From assembly GCA_029961685.1 (NCBI GenBank), contig JARWKL010000002.1, forward strand, positions 27,372,908 through 27,436,907: a stretch of DNA of 64,000 bases, given 5' to 3'. This document shows positions 53,063 to 61,652 of the stretch, one piece after another; position 1 is the first letter of the stretch, and each line of letters begins with the position of its first letter. This stretch comes from Aristolochia californica (Eukaryota; Streptophyta; Magnoliopsida; Piperales; Aristolochiaceae). Position numbers and translations under genes: made by a program. The notes beneath the pieces were generated by a model. It had not been told where the DNA came from. It did no database searches and saw only the letters and a program-made list of their open reading frames with translations.

Positions 53063-54010
53063 TTACTTGTTTGCACAATAATTAAGCCACTTAACCCGCT
53101 CCGCCACTGTCATTTTTAAAAATAGGGTCCTCTTACCTGGCGTATTTATCCATTCAGGAGCGCCATACTTCAGTGCCTCTGACAGGTCCGGAATTTCCAT
53201 GAGGGCATTGACCCAAGGTTCTTCGACATCGCGTTCCTTATACTCCATAACACATTTCATAGCATCAGCGATCTTGCCAACTACATCAATTAATTGTCTA
53301 TTGTCTTCAGTGGGCAATTCGCTTCTCTTTCTACGACGACATGAAGATGGCCCTTTAGTTCCACAAGATTGATCCGCTATCGAAACATTTCCACTATTGA
53401 ATTGCGGTGGAGTTCCCATAACTATGTCAACATTGTCGAGCTCATCCATCGGGATAGGAGCCGACTCATCAGGGATAATTTCATCACATAGATCTATAGG
53501 AGTTGTACTACCATTCCCTATGGCTATTGTGTTTCCGACTACAATAGCCAATTTGTTGTAAAGGGGGCAACCTTGTTGTCTACACTTCTCAGCCTCTTTA
53601 TGCTCCTACAAGAATAAAACATCATTCTTAGTAATGCGAAACAATACAAACTGTTTTACAATATATCATGATTTACTGACCTTAATGTAGTCTTGCCATA
53701 CAGAATGACATGCAGTAACTCGTTGTGTGGTTGCATCCCAACCGAACCCACTAGTGTTGAGACAGCTCGTTACCGTTTGGTATGTTTTCTTCCATGATCT
53801 TGTTCGATTCTTAAGCTGCTCAATAGTTTTTTTATTGACAGCGTCTTCATTGAACTTACTGACACATTCCGTATATACCTCGTGCTTCCAAACACCATTG
53901 GGCAACTTGTTCCCCATATATACCTGCTCGACTAAAAGATCGAGCATTTTGTTGTCTTCATAGCTCCAAAAGTCATATGGTCGACCACTTGGTTGTTTTC
54001 TTGCAGCCAT
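53063..54010 (-). CDS. Harbinger Myb/SANT-like DNA-binding protein (second transposon gene)
   Basis: Spliced minus-strand model: exon 54010-53681, intron 53680-53606 (75 bp, AAG|GTCAGT ... TTGTAG|GAG), exon 53605-53063, giving 290 aa with no stop or frameshift. The start ATG at 54010 gives MAARKQPSGRPYDFW. Residues ~12-105 form a Myb/SANT-like trihelix domain of the plant transposon type (W14 in DFWSYEDNKMLDLL, GVWKHEVYTECVSKFN, QLKNRTRSWKKTYQ, SGFGWD, WQDYIK). A low-complexity middle with a basic RRRKRSE patch (possible nuclear signal) follows. The C-terminal ~70 residues include PWVNALMEIPDLSEALKYG and a WL near the end. In PIF/Harbinger elements the partner protein binds subterminal DNA and helps nuclear import of the transposase. 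That role is assigned from family knowledge. Confidence 0.9.
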
Positions 54011-54240
54011 TTTCAATCTAAATCCGAGAATGTCCTCATGGAAAAAACTTTATCAAACTACCATTACCCGTCATGAAACAAAAACCACAAATAAGAAAAT
54101 ACCATGTGGTGGATATTTATAACACCCGAATCTCCTCACCACATGGCAAAAACATTCCATAGCACTTCAAAATTTGTAAACAACATTCTAAAACATTCCA
54201 AAACTAATCAACTATTTCCATTTGAGATGCAAAACAATGC

Positions 54241-54261
54241 AAACACACACACACACACACA
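54241..54261 (+). repeat. (CA)n microsatellite
   Basis: About ten CA units within the non-coding region upstream of the Myb/SANT-like gene. The length is likely polymorphic. Confidence 0.85.
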
Positions 54262-54437
54262 TCAAGTCAAAATTCACCGAACACCCCTGGTAGAGCCCCA
54301 TATGACTTCACAGTCACTACGAACTGTACCTCATCAGTGATGGGGGTCGGGTTTCGTTGGCTAATCGACACCTGTGTAGGCGACTCAACCTTGTTTGAAT
54401 TGGACTAAACACCGTAAACCGTAATAGAGAACCTTAA

Positions 54438-54930
54438 AAACCCTAGACCCTAAACCCTAAACCCTAACCCTACACCCCATAGCTCCAAAACCTCCTAAAC
54501 CCTAACCCTAGACCCCATAGCTCCAAAACCTCCTAAACCCTAACCCTAGACCCATAGCTCCAAAACCTCCTAAACCCTAACCCCATACCTCCAAAACCTC
54601 CTAAACCCTAACCCTAGACCCCATACCTCCTAAACCTCCTAAAGCCTAACCCTAGACCCCATAACTCCAAAACCTCCTAAACCCTATACCCCAAACCCTA
54701 ATTCCAGAAGTTAAACAAAAAACCCTAGATCTTAACAACCCTAAAAGCCCCAAACCCTAAACCCTAAACCCTATCACCCATTAAACCTTAGCTGAAAAAA
54801 ATTGAAAAAAAAACCTAAACCCTAATTCCAGAACCTAAACCCTAACAATACCATAAATCCTTAACCCTAAAAACTTAACCCCTAAATACAAAGCACCAAA
54901 CCCTAAAAACACTAAACCCTAACCCTAATA
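54438..54930. repeat. Telomere-like repeats and 38-bp minisatellite
   Basis: Dense CCCTAAA/CCCTAA units, the complement of the plant telomere repeat TTTAGGG, run through this interval, mixed with degenerate forms. From about 54475 to 54690 they are organised as about five and a half copies of a 38-bp unit that joins CCCCATAGCTCC, AAAACCTCC, TAAACCCTAA and CCCTAGA. The repeats lie inside the Harbinger element between its CT/GA-rich end and its Myb/SANT-like gene. They are therefore transposon-borne interstitial repeats, not a chromosome end. Confidence 0.92.
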
Positions 54931-55063
54931 AAAATTTTAGACCCTAATCCGTAACACTAAATCCCACAATTATGCACAAATAACCCCAAATTAGACACTG
55001 GAACTAAAATTAAATCAAATACAACATTCATTTAATCAGAAAAAAATTAGGGTTTAGTCATAC

Positions 55064-55610
55064 CTTCTGAAATTTGGGGAAAATCGAAGCTGACGACTGA
55101 AATCAAAGCCGAACAGGGAAAATCGATGCTGAATCGAAGTGGAAATTTAGAAATCGAAGCCCAATGTCAAAATCGAAGAAAACCAAAACTGAATTAGGGG
55201 AAATTGCAAGAAATCGGAGGGAATTTTGGGGAAAAAGATATCAGCGAGAGGGAGAAGGGAGTGAGATGCCGCAAGGGGGAAAAGAGGGAGAAGAGACAGA
55301 GCGGGTGGCTGAGAGGGATAAGAGAGGGAGAAACGAGCGAGAGGTTCAGAGGGAGAACGAGTTCGAGAGGGGGAAGGATGTCGGAAGGACGCTCGCAGCG
55401 AGAGACGGAGGTAGTAGAGAGGGAGACCGGAGAGAGACGGCTGAGACGAGAGAACGAGCAGAGAGCTCGGGCTTCACGGAGATGACAGAGGCTGCGGGAA
55501 CGAGAGTCGCTGTGTGCGAGAATGAAACGATCAAAATGAAAAAAAAAAAATAGAGACGGTCGAGCCAGAGAGAGCCCGTGCGAGAGAATCAAGTGGATGA
55601 TTCTCAAAAT
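55064..55610 (-). promoter_or_regulatory. CT-rich (GA-rich on +) leader/promoter region
   Basis: On the minus strand this is a pyrimidine-rich stretch (CTCTCTCC, CTTCGATTTTC repeats) ending at the possible donor 55064. It resembles plant core-promoter and 5' leader sequence for the two minus-strand genes. The plus-strand GA-rich open frames across 55164-55553 are low-complexity by-products. AAATCGA(A)GC-like words recur about five times between 55080 and 55180. Confidence 0.5.
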
Positions 55611-55669
55611 CGGGTGGAAAGCACTTTCCGCCCGTTACTCTTTACACATGAACTCTTGGTTCATGTATA

Positions 55670-55686
55670 TTCATGTACATGACATG
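55670..55686 (-). repeat. Right subterminal inverted repeat
   Basis: TTCATGTACATGACATG, the perfect reverse complement of 50651-50667. Further CATGTCCTGA and CAGGACATGA words surround it. Confidence 0.85.
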
Positions 55687-55759
55687 AATTTTGGCGTCCC
55701 CTAACGACATCAGGACATGAACTGCGTAATGCGCTTGAATATCATGTCCTGAGTCATGT

Positions 55760-55773
55760 GCACTAACCCCCCC
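55760..55773 (-). repeat. Right terminal inverted repeat of Harbinger element
   Basis: GCACTAACCCCCCC, the reverse complement of the left end. It is followed by target duplication TAA at 55774-55776 and then the right half of the LTR. Confidence 0.93.
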
Positions 55774-55926
55774 TAAGTGTTACAGTTTGGGTGTAATTGG
55801 GACAAGGGTAGTTTTATTGTAATTGGACTCTACTATCTTCCTTTATTATAAATAGAGGTTCATGTACTCTGATTACAACAAGTTATTGATGTCAATGAAG
55901 TATTTCACTTTTCTATAAATTCAACA

Positions 55927-58212
55927 TTTATGTATGCAAAAAATTTAAAATTATAATAAATGTAAAAGAAGAAAATTATTTCACACACTAAAAATGAACA
56001 CCAAAGTTTTGTTATCCATATTTGGGAAATTTCACCAGTACAACCACTAATAACTTGGTGGAATTTTCTAAGAAAGAGATTTCTAATTGATCCTAACATG
56101 TTTTACATATGGATATGCATGCCTCAAATATGTTGAATATGCAAATGACCTAATAATCCAAAAATGTCAAGGAATACGACAATTTAAATTCTCAAGTTAA
56201 CATGCGGTGGGATATTTACCAGAGCCAATCAACCCACTTTTTGCCTATTTACAATAAGCGGACCAAAGAATCATAGATCATCGTAAATGTTTTGATAGAT
56301 TAATGATGTGTAACAGCTATAATATTTTTTAGAAATGACTTATGGTTTGGGAGTCAACACTCAGTTAAAAATGCCTCGCCCCCCCTTTGCCGATGATTGC
56401 CAAACCTAATATATAAAAAGCTACAAGCGTGTATAATCCTTAAAAAGATACTTTTTGGAATTATCTCTTTCAGCATTTGTGCATTTCCATTTTGGATGTT
56501 CAATTTTTTTTCAAATCCAAACTTGAGTTTTCACTCTCCCATTTTACTTGTAAACAAAAAGATAAGGCAAATAGATCACAACAAAATGAAAATTTTAGAG
56601 TTTATGTATGCAAAAAAATGAAAACTATAATAAATGTAAATGAAGAAAATTATTTCTCGCACTACAAATGAACACCAAAGTTTTGTTATCCATGTTTGGG
56701 AAATTCCACCAGTACACCAAAGTTTTTTATCCATGTTTGGGAAATTCCACCAGTACAACCCCTAATAGCTCTGTGGAATTTTATAAGAAAGAGATTTCTA
56801 ATTGATCCTAACATATTTTAAATATGCATATGCATGACTGAAACAATGAAGACTCAAATGACCTAATGATCCAAAAATTTCAAAGAGTAGGAAAAATTAA
56901 ATTCTCAAGTTAATGTGCAGTGGGATATTTACCAGAGCAAGCAACCCATTTTTTGCCTATTTAAAAAAAGTGGACCTATTTTTTCGATGATTGTAAAACC
57001 TAATATATAAAAAACTAAAATAGTTTAAAATCCTTAAAAATCACAGATACTTTTTTTACAACTACCTCTCTCAACTTTTGTGCATTTCCATTTTGGATGT
57101 TCAATTTTTCTCAAATCCAAACTTGAGTTTTTACTCTCCCATTTTTCTCTTAAAAAAAAAAAAGACAAGGCAAATAGATCACACCAAAATTAAAATTTTA
57201 GAGTTTATGTATGCAAAAAATTGAAAACTATAATAAATGTAAGTGAATAAAATTATTTCAAGCACTAAAAATGAACACAAAAGTTTTGTTATCCTTGTTT
57301 GGGAAATTCCACCAATACTAGCATGGTGGAATTTTATAAGAAAGAGATTTCGAATTGATCCTAACATATTTTAAATATGGATATGCATGCCTAAAACATG
57401 TTGAAAATGCAAATGACCTAATGATCCAAAAATTTCGAGTAGTAAAAACTAAAATTTTAAATTAATGTGCAGTGGCATATTTACTAGAGCCAAACAACCC
57501 ACTTTTTGCATATTTACAAAAAGCGGACCTAAAATTCATAGATCATCGTAAATATTTTGATCGATTAATGATTTTTAATGGCTATAATTTTTGTTAGAAA
57601 TGACTTATGGTTTGGGAGTCAAAACCTAAACACTCAGTTAAAAATGCCTCGCCCCCCCCCCCCCCCACCCCCCTCTTTCCGATGATTGTAAAATCTAATA
57701 TATAAATCTAAAAAAGTTTACAATCCTTCAAAATTACAGATACTTTTTTGGAATTATCTCTCTCAGCATTTGTGCATTTCCATTTTGGATGTTCAATTTT
57801 TTTTCAAATTCAAACACTAGTTTTAACTCTCCCATTTTTCTCGTAAACAAAAAGATAAGGCAACTAAAATTTTAAAGTTTATGTATGCAAAAAATTGGAA
57901 ACTATAATAAATTTAAGTGAATAAAATTAGTTCACGCACTAAAAAGGAACACCAAAGTTTTGGTATGCATGTTTGGGAAATTCCACCAGTACAACCCCTA
58001 ATAGCTTGATGGAATTTTTAGAAAGAGATTTTTAATTGAACCTAACATGTTTTAAATATGGATGTGCATGCCTGAATCATATTAAAGATGCAAAAGACCT
58101 AATGATCAAAAAAATTTCGGGAGTAGGAAAAATTAAATTCTCAAGTTAATGTCTGGTGGGATATTTACCAGCGCCAAACAACCCATGTTTTGCCTATTTA
58201 CAAAAAGGGGAC
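55927..58212 (+). repeat. Satellite array, segment 3
   Basis: About 2.3 kb of the satellite in the same orientation. It starts at the right target duplication TTTAT of the solo LTR and ends where the minus-strand LTR begins. It includes a 42/41-bp local tandem duplication (56672-56754), a monomer deletion at about 56980 (GTGGACCTA joined to TTTTTTCGATG), and a 15-C tract at 57652-57666. No gene is visible. Confidence 0.95.
56672..56754 (+). repeat. Local 42-bp tandem duplication within a monomer
   Basis: The segment from ACACCAAAG to TTCCACCAGT occurs twice in a row (56672-56713 and 56714-56754), the second copy one base shorter. The shared ACA at the junction suggests replication slippage. 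Confidence 0.9.
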
Positions 58213-58653
58213 TATTGAATTTAAGGAAAAGTGAAATACTTCATTGACATCAATAACTTGTTGTAATCAAAGTACATGAACCTCTATTTGAAACAGAGGA
58301 AGGTAGTAGAGTTCAATTTCAATAAAACTACCCTTGTCCCAATTAAACCCAAACTCTAACACTTAAAGATAAGTCCTAGCATAATTAAATAACTCAATAT
58401 AGATAAAAGACAAACATAACTCAAACTAAAACTCTTCTTGGTCGTGACCCTTGATAAAAATACTTTCTTGAGTCCTTCATGATCTACCAACTGATGTGAT
58501 AAGGATGCCAGCTGATGGTAATCATTGTGGGTCCTACTTCCTATGGGCTTGGGCCCATCTTGTGGGTCTTCCTTGGTTGTGTGGCCCATCTTATAATAAT
58601 CTTAGATATGTGGGCCTTCCTTGGTCGTGTGAGCTTGAGCTTATCTTCCAACA
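58213..58653 (-). repeat. 3' LTR (441 bp) of minus-strand element
   Basis: On the minus strand it begins TGTTGGAAGATAAGC and ends AAATTCAATA, so the expected terminal CA has changed to TA. The length equals the solo LTR. It shows the unoccupied site (CTTTAAGTGTTAGAG) that corresponds to the Harbinger target in the solo LTR. The TATA box has decayed (TTTCAAATAGAGG instead of TATAAATAGAGG). Confidence 0.92.
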
Positions 58654-58668
58654 CTCCCCCTCAAGCTG
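58654..58668 (-). promoter_or_regulatory. Polypurine tract of minus-strand element
   Basis: Minus strand CAGCTTGAGGGGGAG immediately before the LTR. With its upstream bases (TTCTCTCACCCC) it is nearly identical to the polypurine-tract region of the copia element at 47810-47837. Confidence 0.88.
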
Positions 58669-59005
58669 GGGGTGAGAGAACAACATGAACTCCCAGCTTG
58701 CTGCAAATGATGTATAGAATTTTTTTTTATAAAATGGCACATCTTCCAATATGTCTTCATCTTCCAATACTCCCCCTCACGCTATTGCGTCTTTCATTGA
58801 GGCCCTTTGGCATTATATAAGTGAGAGTAAAAATTACTCCTAGCTGGTATGCCATTGCTTCATACTCCAGTCCTAATGCTGGATGTAGGGCACACTCCGT
58901 TTTCTATCGGTAGTGTGCCTATCGGCATTGCTCTGAAGTGTCCACCACCGTGTCCCTCCACAAGACAACGACTCTCAAGTGGTAGGAGACATAAAAGCCA
59001 TTACA

Positions 59006-59023
59006 GGGGGGGGGGGGGGGGGG
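59006..59023 (+). repeat. Poly-G tract, ~18 G
   Basis: Homopolymer in the internal region of the minus-strand element (poly-C in the element's own sense). It is unrelated in context to the satellite C tracts. Confidence 0.85.
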
Positions 59024-59040
59024 TGACTTAGATTAATTAT

Positions 59041-59212
59041 AAGTTCCTCCATCATGGACTTCCAACCACAAAATTTTTTTATCTTTCTTACGGGGATGAA
59101 GTTCCTCCGTCATGGACTTCCAACCACAAATAATTTTGATCTTTTTGACGGGGATTAAGTTCCTCCGTCATGGACTCCCAACCACAATAATTTTGATCTT
59201 TTTGACGAGGTC
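59041..59212 (-). repeat. Three tandem copies of a ~58-bp unit
   Basis: A unit beginning AAGTTCCTCCGTCATGGACT and ending TTTTTGACGGGGAT recurs three times (starts at about 59041, 59100 and 59158) within the internal region of the minus-strand LTR element. Copies two and three are closest to each other. Non-coding. Confidence 0.85.
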
Positions 59213-60439
59213 AAATAAATGATGACATGAGGCCACCTCTTCTTCAATAATAATGTCGCCAAAGAGACATAATAGCTGCAACTGAATATAACATGACCAT
59301 TTTCCAACACATATAACTCAAACAAAATAATAAACTTTGTAAAAAAAAACCCATGAAATAATACGATATAAAAATTTCTTCTTAGATGCACAAGCTTCAT
59401 CTTTTGTGCTCCCCTTTTCTTGAATATTTTGGTCACATAAACTTATTCACAACATATGAAATAAAATACCTCTTTCTTGTACTTCTTCTACTTCTCCCCC
59501 TCAAGCAAGGAGGTAATGGCAGTGATCCCAGCTTGAACCAAATATCATAGATGTAACAATAAGCCCAAATAACATAGATGTATAAATAAGCCCTCAAACC
59601 AGGGAGAAGTGAGATATTTTTCTGATATATCAATTCAAACAGCGACGTAAAACAATCCTCAAAAATTCGGATTTTCAATGTAACAGAATACCAGCATGAG
59701 CTTTGATTCTTCCAATTCGAAAATATCTTTCAATATAGATCAGATTGACATAAAATGTTTTCCTTATGAAAGTAGACTTAAATACCTTTCATTCAAGTAT
59801 AACTTAACTTCATAAAATATAATTTTCAGCAGATAAATAATCTGATATATTTTGGTCTATGTCATCTGGCCGAACTTAATACTTTTTCTCCTATTTTTTC
59901 TAGAATGACCATTGACACTTCAAAGATCAATATCTCCTTATAAAAAGATCATACTGAGGATTGGTTGAATAGGTAAGAAAATAGACTTACGTATCTTTCT
60001 TTTTATATATAATTCTCCATATAAAGTTTCTTAATTGATAGCATAACATACCTTAGAATTTAAAGCTTTCTGCTGCTGCTCAAACTTTTTTCCAATCTGA
60101 CCTTTGCTACTTCAAATATCGATTTCTCAAAATCGGAAGATTTCTGCGGCTGCTCAAACCTTTTTGAAATCTGACCATAGCTCATTCAAATATCTATATC
60201 ACTCTGTAGATAACTCCGATTGGAACAAATAGGATTTTTTTTGGAAAGTAGACTCAAATATCTTTCCGTAAATATATAATTTGAAATATAAAAAACTATG
60301 TATAGAGGTAAAAAAACGCAAAGCAAACTACAAATGTAAAGACTGAAAAAAATAACAACGGACCTAGACTTAGGGTTTAGGGTTTAGAGAAAAGGATCAC
60401 ATTACCTCCATGAGTTGACCAAGTCAACTCACAGAACTT
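59213..60439 (-). other. Non-coding internal region of minus-strand element
   Basis: About 1.2 kb without recognisable coding capacity. On the plus strand it has diverged direct repeats around 59890-59945, 60064-60135 and 60140-60215, sharing TGCTCAAACTTTTT, AATCTGACC and CAAATATC words. TTAGGGTTTAGGGTTTAGAG lies at about 60370-60390. The short frames here (for example 59436-59155) show no recognised domain. Confidence 0.55.
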
Positions 60440-60448
60440 GCTCTGATA
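60440..60448 (-). promoter_or_regulatory. Primer-binding-site remnant (TATCAGAGC)
   Basis: Minus-strand TATCAGAGC is the inner nine bases of the same tRNA-iMet site used by the copia element. The first three bases (TGG) and the 5' LTR are replaced by satellite, with GATA (plus strand 60445-60448) shared by both sides. Confidence 0.85.
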
Positions 60449-61614
60449 AGGCAAATAGATCACAAACTTATCTTTCTCAGCATTTGTGCATTTCCATTTT
60501 GGATGCTCAATTGAAAACTATAATAAATGTTAGTGAAGAAAATTATTCCACGCACTAAAAATGAACACTAAAGTTTTGTTATCCATGTTTTGGAAATTCC
60601 ACCAGTACAACCCCTAATAGCTTGGTGTAATTTTATAAGAAAGAGATTTATAATTGATCCTAACATGTTTTAGATATGGATATGCATGCCTGAAACATAT
60701 TGAAGAAGAAAATGACCTAATGATCCAAAAATTTCAAGCAGTAGGAAAAATTAAATTCTCAAGTTAACGTACGGTGTGATATTTACCTGAGCCAAACAAC
60801 CCACTTTTTTCCTACTTAAAAAAAGCAAACCTAACAATCATAGATATTCGTACGTATTTTGATCGATTAATGATGTGTAACGGCTATAATTTTTGTTAGA
60901 AATGACTTATGGTTTTGGAATCAACACTCAGTTCAAAAGGCTTCACCCCTCTTTTTCCGATGATTGCTAAACCTAATATATAAAAAATTAAAAGATTTTA
61001 CGATCCTCAAAAGTCACAGATACTTTTTGGAATTATCTCTCTCAGCATTTGTGCATTTCCATTTTGGATGTTCAATTTTTTTTCAAATCCAAACTTGAGT
61101 TTTCACTCTCCCATTTTACTCGTAAACAAAAAGATATGGCAAAAAGATCACAACGAAATGAAAATTTTCGATTTTAGGTATGCAAAATATTGAAAACTAT
61201 GATAAATTTAAGTGAAGAAAATTATTCAACACACTAAAAATGAACACCAAAGTATTGTTATCCTTGTTTGGGAAATTCCACCAGTACATCCCCTAATAGC
61301 TTGGTGGAATATTATAAGAAAGAGATTTCTAATTGATCCTAACTTATTTTAAATATGGATATGGATGCCTAAAATATATTGAAGACGCAAATGACCTAAT
61401 GATCCAAAAAATTCGAGTAGTAAAAATTAAATTTTGAAGTTAATGTGCGGTGGGATATTTACCAGATCTTAAAAACCGCCTTTTTGCCTATTTACAAAAA
61501 GCGGATCTAACAATCATAGATCATCATAAATTTTTTGATCAATTAATGTTGTGTTATGGCTATAATTTTTTTTAAAAATAACATATGGTTTGGGAGTAAA
61601 CACTCGGCTAAAAA

Positions 61615-61652
<38 letters not shown>

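Larger units (their letters stand above)
54018..55063 (-). other. Possible 5' UTR intron of the Myb/SANT-like gene
   Basis: On the minus strand a possible donor (CAGAAG|GTATGA, exon end 55064) and a possible acceptor (GGATTTAG|ATTGAAAATGG, next exon base 54017) bracket about 1 kb with no coding sequence. The acceptor lies a few bases before the start codon. Many plant genes have such leader introns. The telomere-like repeats would lie inside this intron. There is no transcript evidence, so this is tentative. Confidence 0.35.
50587..55773 (-). mobile_element. PIF/Harbinger DNA transposon, nearly intact, nested in solo LTR
   Basis: A 5187-bp element with terminal inverted repeats starting GGGGGGGTTAGTGC (14 bp identical at both ends) and a 3-bp target duplication TAA (50584-50586 and 55774-55776). 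The intact LTR copy at 58213-58653 shows the unoccupied site. A 17-bp perfect subterminal inverted repeat (CATGTCATGTACATGAA) lies at 50651-50667 and 55670-55686. The element carries the two genes typical of the superfamily, a Myb/SANT-like protein and a DDE transposase, both on the minus strand. TWA target, short TIR and gene pair identify PIF/Harbinger. Only one disabling mutation is visible (TAA in the transposase). Confidence 0.96.
50296..55926 (+). mobile_element. Solo LTR (441 bp) split by a nested DNA transposon
   Basis: The LTR halves are 50296-50586 and 55774-55926. Together, minus the nested element and one TAA duplication, they make 441 bp that begin TGTTGGAAGA and end AAATTCAACA. 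Five-base target duplications TTTAT flank it (50291-50295 and 55927-55931). No PBS, internal region or second LTR is present, so it is a solo LTR produced by recombination between the two LTRs of a full element. It matches the LTR at 58213-58653 (opposite strand) closely, though not identically. A TATA box (TATAAATAGAGG) lies at 55847-55858. Confidence 0.94.
58213..60448 (-). mobile_element. Truncated non-autonomous LTR retrotransposon, minus strand
   Basis: Read on the minus strand: PBS remnant TATCAGAGC (60448-60440), about 1.77 kb internal DNA, polypurine tract CTTGAGGGGGAG just above 58653, then the 3' LTR (58653-58213). The 5' LTR is absent; satellite sequence starts right at the PBS. 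The internal region has only short chance open frames and no gag, protease, integrase or RT motif that I can recognise, so it resembles a non-autonomous (LARD/TRIM-like) element. The LTR matches the solo LTR at 50296-55926. No target duplication can be seen because one end is lost. Confidence 0.88.

Noticed and set aside
53727..53963. 78-codon plus-strand frame
   Set aside because: Antisense shadow of the Myb/SANT-like exon.
54438..54930. Chromosome end (true telomere)
   Set aside because: The CCCTAAA units are degenerate, mixed with a 38-bp minisatellite, and lie inside a transposon with genes on one side and satellite beyond both ends.
55164..55607. Open frames of 129, 93 and 137 codons on both strands
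   Set aside because: Low-complexity GA/CT-rich DNA gives long frames in several phases at once. The Arg/Glu- or Ser/Leu-rich peptides match no family, and the region fits a leader/promoter.
50587..55773. Host genes (Myb/trihelix factor and nuclease) in the gap between satellite segments
   Set aside because: Both genes lie within TIRs and a TAA target duplication, and form the standard PIF/Harbinger gene pair. They are transposon genes.
58356..58589. 77-codon minus-strand frame
   Set aside because: Lies within the 441-bp LTR, non-coding in the family.
58849..59031. 60-codon plus-strand frame
   Set aside because: Antisense to the element and ends in the poly-G tract. Chance frame.
59155..59678. 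Two minus-strand frames of 93 and 81 codons in the retroelement interior
   Set aside because: No recognised motif, hydrophobic chance-like composition, and one overlaps the 58-bp tandem repeat. I do not support them as genes.
258..61651. Poly-C tracts as assembly gap fillers
   Set aside because: They vary in length, are C rather than N, and sit at the same monomer position in every copy, including short 4-8 C versions. They are real sequence, though exact lengths are doubtful.
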